From NCBI GenBank assembly GCA_000961805.1, contig LADV01000244.1, positions 1 to 12,303 on the forward strand: a stretch of DNA of 12,303 nt, written 5' to 3'. A program made the translations under genes and the position numbers. Source of the stretch: Peptococcaceae bacterium BRH_c23 (GTDB taxonomy: Bacteria > Bacillota_B > Desulfitobacteriia > Desulfitobacteriales > Desulfitobacteriaceae). The notes under the pieces were generated by a model. The model did not search any database, was not told the origin of the DNA, and worked only from the letters and a program-made list of their open reading frames with translations. Positions 6,665 through 12,303 of this stretch are shown piece by piece (the first letter of the stretch is position 1; each line of letters opens with the position of its first letter).

Positions 6665-6703
6665 TTGTTTAGAACAGATGAAGAAACATATCATTGTCAT
6701 CTG
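6665..6703 (+). promoter_or_regulatory. Inverted repeat overlapping a possible promoter of the transporter operon
   Basis: CAGATGA (6675-6681) and TCATCTG (6697-6703) are perfect inverted arms with a 15-nt spacer, 35-63 nt upstream of the ATPase start. A possible promoter, TTGTTT (6665) and TATCAT (6689) with an 18-nt spacer, would place the left arm in the spacer and the right arm at the start site. The operator role is inference. Confidence 0.4.
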
Positions 6704-6737
6704 AACTACAGTTATATCTCAGAAGGGAGAAAAGGCA

Positions 6738-7487
6738 ATGAATAAATTTGGACAGTTAGCAGACAAAAAACCATTAATCGACCTGCATCAAGTCGTCAAG
6801 ACCTACGAGTCCTCATCTCAACCTTTCACCGCACTTCAAGACATCAACCTGCAGATCCGGGAGGGCGAGTTTGTCGCCGTGGTTGGCAAATCCGGCAGCG
6901 GCAAGACGACGCTGATGAACCTCCTGGCGGGCATAGACCGGCCTACGGTTGGAGGGATCACAGTTGCCGGTACACAGCTGCATTCGCTGTCGGAGTCACA
7001 GCTTGCGGAATGGAGAGGTCGGACAATCGGCCTGGTTTTCCAGTTTTTTCAGTTGCTTCCGACCTTGACGGTAGTCGAGAACGTAATGCTGCCCATGGAC
7101 TTCGCAAGGATCGTTCCTGCGACTGAACGTCAATCCAAAGCTCTGGATCTTTTGGATAGGGTCGGTATCAGGGATAAGGCCAACAAGTTGCCTACCACCC
7201 TGTCAGGTGGAGAACAACAAAGAGCGGCCATTGCCCGGGCGCTGGCCAACGATCCGCCGATCCTGCTGGCAGACGAGCCGACGGGCAATCTCGACTCGGT
7301 GACCGGCGAGGCAGTTATGAAGCTGTTCACCGACTTGAATGCCGAAGGGCGCACCATCCTCATGGTGACCCATGAGCTGGATATCATGCGTTCCATCAGG
7401 CGGCAGGTGGTGTTGATGGACGGCCGCATTGCCGATGAGGTCCAGATGCAAGCGGATCATCTGAAGTCAGAGGAGGTGAGGTCATGA
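6738..7487 (+). CDS. ABC transporter ATP-binding protein, MacB/LolD type
   Basis: The 249-residue ATPase shows Walker A GKSGSGKT at residues 50-57, a Q-loop in [10 protein letters not shown] (about 99-108), the signature [10 protein letters not shown] at 155-164, Walker B ILLADEP at 175-181 with catalytic Glu180, D-loop GNLDS and H-loop His212. The [16 protein letters not shown] segment and the [11 protein letters not shown] context are typical of the MacB/LolD/FtsE branch, which drives mechanotransmission by FtsX-type permeases rather than classical solute passage. The enzyme acts as a dimer on the cytoplasmic face of the permease encoded next. AGAAGGGAG precedes the ATG. Its stop overlaps the permease start (ATGA at 7484-7487), so the two are translationally coupled. 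It is visibly more G+C-rich than the kinase upstream. The transported substrate (antibiotic, peptide or lipid) cannot be told from sequence. Confidence 0.95.
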   Translation: MNKFGQLADKKPLIDLHQVVKTYESSSQPFTALQDINLQIREGEFVAVVGKSGSGKTTLMNLLAGIDRPTVGGITVAGTQLHSLSESQLAEWRGRTIGLVFQFFQLLPTLTVVENVMLPMDFARIVPATERQSKALDLLDRVGIRDKANKLPTTLSGGEQQRAAIARALANDPPILLADEPTGNLDSVTGEAVMKLFTDLNAEGRTILMVTHELDIMRSIRRQVVLMDGRIADEVQMQADHLKSEEVRS

Positions 7488-9940
7488 CACGGCTGTTGTT
7501 CGTAAAGCTGCTCAGGGATATGCGAGGGACTTGGGAGCGAATCGTGCTGATGGTCCTGGCCTTGAGTATTACGCTGGTAATGTTCAGTGGGGTGTTATAT
7601 ACATGGGGCATCTCTAGCCGGGATACTTCCAGCGCCTATCTGGGTACTAATCCGGCGTCGGCATCGATTCTCTTTGAACCTGGGCTGAGCGCTGAAGCGA
7701 TGGCAGCCATTACAGCCGAAGCCCGCAAGCAACCCGGCATCATCGATGCTGCCGTACGTACCCAGTTTACACTTCAGATACAGAATGAAGACGGCGGGTG
7801 GGGGGCGAACCCGCTTCAGATCTTCGTCTCGGCACCTGATGACCCGATGAACATAGAATCCTTTAAGGTTGAGCAAGGCAGTCGGCCAACGACTGCAGGG
7901 GAGATCCTGATTAATCGCACCTCGCTTGATTTGCTGAATCTGGAGGTTGGAGATGTTGTGGTTGTTCAGGCTCCAAATGGCACACCCACACCACTTCGTA
8001 TCAGCGGTGTAGTATACTATCCGGCTCTGGCACCTTCAGAACAGGAGCAGAAAGCTCATGGCTTTATTACCACAGCATCGCTGCCTGTCTTGGGAGTACC
8101 CGTTACTCTTGACGCTCTTAAGATCCAGGTCGCCGATCAGCCGGGACAAACTGTACCAAGCCGTAACCGGGATGTTATTGTAGCTGAAGCACGGGATCTT
8201 GCCGGCTGGCTGCAGCAAACCTATGGCGTGGACGTCCATGAGATTCAAGTTCCAACGCCTTATGCTCATCCTCACCAAGCACAGATGGACTCGGTTCTGC
8301 TGGGACTTCTTGCCTTTGGCGTAGCCGGCTTGTTACTCAGCGCGATCCTTGTTGCCACCATGCTCAATGGGCTGTTTACCCAGCAAATTCCTCAGATTGG
8401 TATTATGAAGGCCATCGGTGCGAAATCCAGCCGGGTGCTGCAGTTGTACCTGCTGATGACGCTGGTGATAGCCGTCACGTCTACCGCCCTTGCTTTTGTC
8501 CCTGGTATCTTCATTAGCCGCGCTTTTGCTCCTATCATTCTTACGTTGCTGGGCATAGATGTCGTGAGCTTCACAGCTCCATTGTGGATGTATGTGGTGG
8601 TTATTGCTGCTGGTGTCGGTACGCCGCTTTTATTCTCTCTGGCTTCGCTTGTAAAGACCAGCCGTATGACAGTCCGGGAGGCCCTCGACTATCGAGGCGT
8701 TGAACGCCGCAAGGAAACCTCGGCACGCTTTGATGCCGGACTTGGCTGGCTGCGGGGACTTAACCGCATAGTACTTATGGCATTCCGTAACATTTTCCGG
8801 CGACGGGCCCGGTTTCTGCTGACCGTCGGGCTCCTGGCCAGCGCCGGCGCCGTGTTCGTTGCAGGAATGTCCACCATGGTTGGCTTCCAGGCATATTTAG
8901 AACAAAACAAGGAGTCACGCAATTGGGACGTCGAGGTGCGAATTGCTGTTATCGATCAGGTCCCGGCAGGCACATTGACAAGCCTGGTGGAAAAAATCCC
9001 TAACGTAGCCTTCGTTGAGGGATTGAGCAACGTCAAGACCAGCTTCATACCATCAGGACAACAGATCAACATTACACGCACCTATCCCGACCAGGGGCAC
9101 GGCAGCATAGCCGTAACCGTCGTCCCACCGAATAGCTCGCTCATAGATCCGCCACCCCTCCCGGAAGGACGCTGGCTGCGTTCGGGCGAAGCAGGCACCG
9201 TTGTGGTCAGCCGGGATATGCTCACAAAAAACCTGCCCGGCGTCAATTATGGAGACACAATTCAACTGGCAATCGACGGACGTCCCACCAGTTGGCAGGT
9301 TGTCGGCATTGCCGATTCTGGAGGACATGGCGGAGGCATCTTCATAACCGAAGAAGGTTTTAAGGCTGTTACCGGTGTGAGCCAGCCCAATCTGCTCCGA
9401 ATCGTGACCGATAACCATGATGAGGCGACCCGGACAGCCGTGGCTCAAGCCGTCGCCAATGTCCTTACAGATGCGGGAATCGTAGTGCGATCTTCTACGT
9501 CTGTCAGCCGTTCCGAAGCTGCCGATGCCGGCCACATGGCCCCCCTCATCTATGTTTTCCTGGGACTCTCCATTGCAATAGGTGTAGTTGGGTTTGCCGG
9601 ACTGTCCGGGGCGATGAGCACCAATGTGCTTGAACGGACCCGTGAGTTCGGCGTGATGAGCGCAATTGGGGCATCCGCCTCCACTGTGCGCCGCCTCGTC
9701 ATTCTCGAAGGCATCTTTATAGCTGTGGTAAGTTGCGTGATCGCGGCTATTCCTGTTCCTCTTCTCACGGCAGCGATGGTCGATAATATGCCTATGCCTG
9801 TAAAAATGCCTTTCCAGATCTCGGTATCGGGAGTTGCCATTTGGATAATCGTGGTTATTCTTGGCGCAGCGTTGGCCACCTTGGCACCCGCAAATCGGGC
9901 ATCCCGGCTGACCGTTCGTGAAGCCCTCGCATACTTATAG
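7484..9940 (+). CDS. ABC transporter permease with two FtsX/MacB units
   Basis: The 818-residue membrane protein consists of two similar halves. Each has an N-terminal membrane helix, an extracytoplasmic MacB-like domain of about 220 residues, and a three-helix FtsX core. The first helix is at residues 15-38, the first FtsX core at about 267-390 with the [11 protein letters not shown] coupling motif (near 304) and [11 protein letters not shown] at its end. The second half starts with the helix after [13 protein letters not shown] (near 440); its FtsX core covers about 684-818 with [12 protein letters not shown] (720) and ends [10 protein letters not shown]. Both halves therefore retain the matching coupling and terminal motifs, as expected of an internal duplication. 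Such permeases use ATP hydrolysis to move the outer domains, acting on lipids, lipoproteins, peptides or antibiotics. The stop TAG is fused to the AGGAGGGG of the next small gene. Confidence 0.93.
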   Translation: MTRLLFVKLLRDMRGTWERIVLMVLALSITLVMFSGVLYTWGISSRDTSSAYLGTNPASASILFEPGLSAEAMAAITAEARKQPGIIDAAVRTQFTLQIQNEDGGWGANPLQIFVSAPDDPMNIESFKVEQGSRPTTAGEILINRTSLDLLNLEVGDVVVVQAPNGTPTPLRISGVVYYPALAPSEQEQKAHGFITTASLPVLGVPVTLDALKIQVADQPGQTVPSRNRDVIVAEARDLAGWLQQTYGVDVHEIQVPTPYAHPHQAQMDSVLLGLLAFGVAGLLLSAILVATMLNGLFTQQIPQIGIMKAIGAKSSRVLQLYLLMTLVIAVTSTALAFVPGIFISRAFAPIILTLLGIDVVSFTAPLWMYVVVIAAGVGTPLLFSLASLVKTSRMTVREALDYRGVERRKETSARFDAGLGWLRGLNRIVLMAFRNIFRRRARFLLTVGLLASAGAVFVAGMSTMVGFQAYLEQNKESRNWDVEVRIAVIDQVPAGTLTSLVEKIPNVAFVEGLSNVKTSFIPSGQQINITRTYPDQGHGSIAVTVVPPNSSLIDPPPLPEGRWLRSGEAGTVVVSRDMLTKNLPGVNYGDTIQLAIDGRPTSWQVVGIADSGGHGGGIFITEEGFKAVTGVSQPNLLRIVTDNHDEATRTAVAQAVANVLTDAGIVVRSSTSVSRSEAADAGHMAPLIYVFLGLSIAIGVVGFAGLSGAMSTNVLERTREFGVMSAIGASASTVRRLVILEGIFIAVVSCVIAAIPVPLLTAAMVDNMPMPVKMPFQISVSGVAIWIIVVILGAALATLAPANRASRLTVREALAYL

Positions 9941-9953
9941 GAGGGGAAAAGCA

Positions 9954-10088
9954 ATGAAAAACAAAAAAGCTACAATAGTGATTATTATTGTAGTAATCGT
10001 ACTTGTTTGTTTATACTTCGGTGCAAGCTGGTTGATAGGTCAAATGCAATCCGGTCAAATGCCGGGGCACTTCCGCCCACCGCACTAG
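9954..10088 (+). CDS. Small single-span membrane peptide of the transporter operon
   Basis: The 44-residue product is MKNKK, then a membrane helix of about 22 residues (TIVIIIVVIVLVCLYFGASW), then a short tail rich in Gln, Pro, Gly and His that ends FRPPH. The positive N-terminus predicts an N-in topology with the tail outside, or a signal-anchor. AGGAGGGG 8 nt upstream is one of the best ribosome binding sites in the window and overlaps the permease stop, so translation is coupled to the transporter. Gene length, start and context argue for a genuine accessory subunit or regulator of the permease, as small membrane proteins are for other transporters; that role is inference. No family was recognised. 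It is absent from simple ORF scans because of its size. Confidence 0.8.
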   Translation: MKNKKATIVIIIVVIVLVCLYFGASWLIGQMQSGQMPGHFRPPH

Positions 10089-10108
10089 AGCCAATGTATC
10101 TTGCCATA

Positions 10109-10148
10109 TTGAAATCTTAGCATAATTATGATAAAATTACGCTAAGAT
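10109..10148 (+). promoter_or_regulatory. Promoter and palindromic operator of the antitoxin gene
   Basis: TTGAAA (10109-10114) and TAAAAT (10132-10137), spaced by exactly 17 nt, form a strong sigma-A promoter. ATCTTAGC (10114-10121) and GCTAAGAT (10141-10148) are perfect 8-bp inverted arms, one just after the -35 and one at the expected start site. This is the typical layout of an operator through which Phd/YefM antitoxins repress their own promoter. Confidence 0.75.
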
Positions 10149-10167
10149 CATTATGGAGGTGAATATT

Positions 10168-10455
10168 ATGCCGCAGATTAGACCAGTTTCGGACCTGCGA
10201 AATAACTTCGCAGAAATTTCAAAGATTGTGCATGAAACATCAGAGCCAGTTTTTTTAACTAAAAATGGTTATGGTGATATGGTAGTAATGAGCATTGAAG
10301 CCTATGAACGCAAGCTATTTGAAGGTGAAATTTACTATAAATTAAAAGAAGCAGAATTGGAAGCAAAATCAACCAATGTGCGCTATACGCACGAAGAAGT
10401 ATTTTCAGATTTGAAAAGAAGCTTGGCCGACAAGATAGGTAAGGATAATGTATAA
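10168..10455 (+). CDS. Phd/YefM-family antitoxin
   Basis: The 95-residue protein starts MPQIRPVSDLRNNFAEISK and continues HETSEPVFLTKNGYGDMVVMS, the conserved N-terminal DNA-binding and dimerisation fold of Phd/YefM antitoxins. The C-terminal half (YYKLKEAELEAKST and onward) is the flexible helical part that normally wraps and neutralises a RelE/ParE-type toxin. ATG 10168 is chosen over the upstream ATG at 10153, because the latter lies within the GGAGGTGA Shine-Dalgarno region. A promoter with a palindromic operator precedes it, so it is probably autoregulated. The toxin gene expected to overlap its 3' end is represented only by a 15-codon frame, so this appears to be an orphan antitoxin that may act as a plain repressor or guard against a related toxin elsewhere. 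Confidence 0.92.
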   Translation: MPQIRPVSDLRNNFAEISKIVHETSEPVFLTKNGYGDMVVMSIEAYERKLFEGEIYYKLKEAELEAKSTNVRYTHEEVFSDLKRSLADKIGKDNV

Positions 10456-10495
10456 GTTAACGTTTTGTAGAACCTACAAAAGCCGAGTTACCTGA
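10448..10495 (+). pseudogene. Possible N-terminal stump of a RelE/ParE toxin
   Basis: An ATG overlapping the antitoxin end by 8 nt opens the frame MYKLTFCRTYKSRVT and stops at 10495, inside a terminator hairpin. MYKL-F is a common beginning for RelE/ParE-family toxins, and position and overlap match a toxin gene, but 15 residues are too few for proof. Confidence 0.35.
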
Positions 10496-10515
10496 TTTGG
10501 TATGCTCGGCTTTTT
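10478..10515 (+). terminator. Intrinsic terminator after the antitoxin
   Basis: AAAAGCCGAG (10478-10487) pairs perfectly with CTCGGCTTTT (10505-10514), 17-nt loop, with T residues running to 10515. It ends the antitoxin transcript 23 nt past the stop codon. Confidence 0.85.
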
Positions 10516-10621
10516 CAATTATTTGCGATTAAATAGTTCCCTCATTATAGGATGAATAGAATATTGGTTATTCCTTCTACTGCTTTTCTTTCATTCAATT
10601 TAACCAATGAAGGTTATAAAT

Positions 10622-11506
10622 CTATTTCCCTTGTTCCTTCAAAAATTCTATAAAGGACTGCGAAGCCATAGATACCGGAATATTCTTTTTCAGCGCAATC
10701 CCTATTTTACGTTCCGGTATGGCAGGGGAGACCGGAACTTCCTTCAGTATACCTAAAGCCAGTTCCTCAGAAACAAAGTTTTTGATCACAGAGGCAATCC
10801 CCAACCCGATTTTGGCAAATTCAATTAAAATATCCATACTGCTAATCTCAATTTCAGGTGTAAAGCTAAGATGATTGGCCTCAAAATAGTCGTCGATATG
10901 GATCCTTGACAGATTCTTATCCTCTAACATGAGAAGTGGATAACTTAGAAGATTCTCCAGTCGGAGAGCACTTTTCGGGATGTCATATTTTCTGCCTGCC
11001 ACAAAGATATCTTGAATGGCCATTAACTCGATATACTCCATGTTGCCCTTGTCCATGGGAATACTGATAATTCCAAAATCAAGCTGCCCTTGTTCTAAAA
11101 GTTTCAATGTATCCGGTGAAGGCCGATTGATAATTTGAATTCGGATGCCTGGATATAGATAATGAAATGCTTCCAGATGAGGTAAAAAGAAGTACCTGCA
11201 AAGCGTATTACTTATGCCCACTTTGACAATGCCCTCAGTCCTCTTTTTAAGTTTTTCAAGCATCATTTCTCCATTGTTCAGGGTTTCAAAGGCACTTTTC
11301 ACGTAATCATAAAGAATCTGACCCTCTGTTGTAAGGGTGACACCTCGAGAATTTCTGATAAAAAGGGTACAACCAGTTAAGGCTTCCAATTTTTTAATCG
11401 ATTTGCTGATGGCTGGCTGGCTAATATAGAGAATTTTTGCAGCTTCAGAAATGCTCTGATACATAGCGGTGAAATAAAAAACCTTATAGAGTTCTGTATT
11501 CAACAT
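10622..11506 (-). CDS. LysR-family transcriptional regulator
   Basis: The 294-residue protein begins MLNTELYKVFYFTAMYQSIS, followed by the LysR winged helix-turn-helix EAAKILYISQPAISKSIKKLE (residues about 21-41; S29-Q-P-A-I-S is the recognition helix). A linker helix and the periplasmic-binding-protein-like effector domain (about 90-290) follow, with VKVGISNTLC and LDFGIIS as typical strands. LysR proteins bind as tetramers at T-N11-A boxes and usually activate a divergent gene in response to a metabolite. Here the divergent neighbour is a LeuC-like dehydratase 207 nt away, so the effector is probably a substrate or product of that pathway. ATG 11506 is chosen because CCGGAGGT lies 7 nt upstream; the frame extends further to 11533 without a better site. 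Confidence 0.92.
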   Translation of the reverse strand: MLNTELYKVFYFTAMYQSISEAAKILYISQPAISKSIKKLEALTGCTLFIRNSRGVTLTTEGQILYDYVKSAFETLNNGEMMLEKLKKRTEGIVKVGISNTLCRYFFLPHLEAFHYLYPGIRIQIINRPSPDTLKLLEQGQLDFGIISIPMDKGNMEYIELMAIQDIFVAGRKYDIPKSALRLENLLSYPLLMLEDKNLSRIHIDDYFEANHLSFTPEIEISSMDILIEFAKIGLGIASVIKNFVSEELALGILKEVPVSPAIPERKIGIALKKNIPVSMASQSFIEFLKEQGK

Positions 11507-11713
11507 AATATAACCTCCGGTTATGAATATCATGAAAAATAGGCATTACCATTATAGCAAGAATTGGAGTAGGATGGAAATAAATGAATTAATAAATTAG
11601 GGAGGATTAATTATTGAAGCAATTTAAAAAACATTGTTACCTTATAAAATGGGGTAAAAGCTTTTAATGTAAACACAAATTTTGAGATTGATAAAAAGAA
11701 TAAGGAGATTAAA
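11507..11713. promoter_or_regulatory. Divergent control region between LysR and dehydratase genes
   Basis: The 207-nt A+T-rich region must hold both promoters and the LysR sites, but no hexamer pair stands out. It contains an ATGA-ATA-TCAT dyad at 11523-11533, next to the LysR start, and GGGAGG at 11600-11605 in front of a 17-codon TTG-start frame (11614-11667, MKQFKKHCYLIKWGKSF) that could be a leader peptide. Confidence 0.4.
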
Positions 11714-12303
11714 ATGGGAAAAACAATCGCCGAGAAAATATTTGATGCACACAGGGTAAACATGCCGTTTCCAAATACGCATGTCTTAAAATTGGATAGG
11801 GTTTTCTGTCACGAAATTACCACACCGATTGCCATCACGGATCTTATGGCCAGGGGAATGGACAGAGTCTTTGATCCCACGAAAATAAAAGCTGTCATAG
11901 ACCATGTAACACCTGCCAAAGATTCTAAAACCGCTGAACAGGGTAAGATACTCCGTGATTGGGCTAAAAGGCATAATATCCAAGACTTTTTTGACATTGG
12001 GAGAAATGGTGTCTGCCATGCAATTTTTCCAGAAAAAGGATTTGTGAGACCCGGTTATACCGTGATCATGGGGGATTCCCACACCTGTACTCATGGAGCC
12101 TTTGGGGCTTTTGCAGCAGGTGTCGGTACGACGGACCTTGAAGTGGGGATACTCAAAGGTGTCTGTGCCTTCCATTTTCCAAAAACCATTAAAATTGTGC
12201 TTAATGGCAACTTACAACCGGGAGTTTATGCCAAAGACCTGATACTTTTTATTATTAAAGAACTGACTGTAAACGGTGCAACAAACATGGTCATAGAATT
12301 TAC
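11714..12303 (+). CDS. LeuC/homoaconitase-type dehydratase large subunit, 3' end cut off
   Basis: The frame is open from ATG 11714 to the right edge (196 codons of an expected 420 or so). It starts MGKTIAEKIFDAH and contains CHEITTPIAITDL, DHVTPAKDSKTAEQG, RNGVCHAIFPEKG and GDSHTCTHGAFGAFAAGVG (from residue 120), all hallmarks of the isopropylmalate isomerase/homoaconitase group; the SHT (122-124) is a substrate-site motif. The cysteines that bind the [4Fe-4S] cluster lie beyond the window. The GDSHTCTHG form and the RVFDP insertion differ from ordinary leucine-biosynthesis LeuC and look closer to 2,3-dimethylmalate dehydratase or HacA-like enzymes, but the substrate is not certain. The small subunit is expected downstream. 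ATAAGGAG is 7-8 nt before the start, and the divergent LysR gene probably controls it. Confidence 0.88.
   Translation, partial: MGKTIAEKIFDAHRVNMPFPNTHVLKLDRVFCHEITTPIAITDLMARGMDRVFDPTKIKAVIDHVTPAKDSKTAEQGKILRDWAKRHNIQDFFDIGRNGVCHAIFPEKGFVRPGYTVIMGDSHTCTHGAFGAFAAGVGTTDLEVGILKGVCAFHFPKTIKIVLNGNLQPGVYAKDLILFIIKELTVNGATNMVIEF

Noticed and set aside
7130..9954. Several minus-strand frames of 60-160 codons within the transporter genes
   Set aside because: They are antisense shadows produced by the G+C-rich codon pattern of the ATPase and permease; none has a ribosome binding site or recognisable domain.
11786..12175. 129-codon minus-strand frame opposite the dehydratase gene
   Set aside because: It is antisense to a strongly conserved LeuC-type sequence with no own start signals.

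Overview
The window looks like chromosomal DNA from a low-to-moderate G+C, Gram-positive anaerobe of the Clostridia type. Most genes have strong AGGAGG-type ribosome binding sites, TTG starts occur, intrinsic terminators are frequent, and the families (VanS/BceS-like kinase, DUF421, small zinc-dependent phospholipase C, class II Fic, MacB/FtsX exporter) fit Firmicutes. The genus cannot be fixed from the sequence; a Peptococcaceae-like organism is only a guess. There are no rRNA, tRNA, CRISPR or intact insertion sequences. The region reads as a patchwork of short transcription units with several decayed genes.

Layout. (1) 1-1727, minus strand: a zinc-dependent phospholipase C-like gene broken by a frameshift, followed 13 nt later by a GT4 glycosyltransferase that runs off the left edge. 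(2) 1976-2142, plus strand: an unrecognised 51-codon ORF whose stop lies inside an intrinsic terminator. (3) 2243-3367, minus strand: a DUF421/YetF-like membrane protein and an unrecognised 110-residue protein, separated by a strong terminator. (4) 3510-3862, plus strand: a decayed C-terminal fragment of a larger, possibly mobile-element-derived protein. (5) 3939-4845: a self-contained unit with promoter, class II Fic adenylyltransferase-type gene and terminator. (6) 4846-5330: about 480 nt without a convincing gene, holding hairpins and very short ORFs. (7) 5340-6570: the last codons of an OmpR-family response regulator, then an intact sensor histidine kinase and a terminator. (8) 6675-10088: a G+C-richer three-gene operon with an ATPase, an 818-residue FtsX/MacB permease and a 44-residue single-span membrane peptide, preceded by an inverted repeat. 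(9) 10109-10515: a Phd/YefM antitoxin with its own promoter and operator-like palindrome, followed by only the first 15 codons of what may have been the toxin. (10) 10622-12303: a LysR regulator divergent from a LeuC/homoaconitase-type dehydratase large subunit that runs off the right edge.

How the genes work together. The ATPase, permease and small peptide are stop/start or stop/Shine-Dalgarno coupled and should form one MacB-like export or lipid-handling complex. The kinase upstream has a very short extracytoplasmic loop, as transporter-linked sensors often do, but its partner regulator is reduced to a stump and a terminator separates it from the transporter. The antitoxin probably represses its own promoter although its toxin is lost. 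LysR probably controls the divergent dehydratase. The clearest theme is repeated loss of one half of a paired system (regulator without kinase partner, antitoxin without toxin, metal-ligand half of the phospholipase out of frame) and three small genes too short for routine gene calling. No clearly new defence system or biosynthetic cluster was found.
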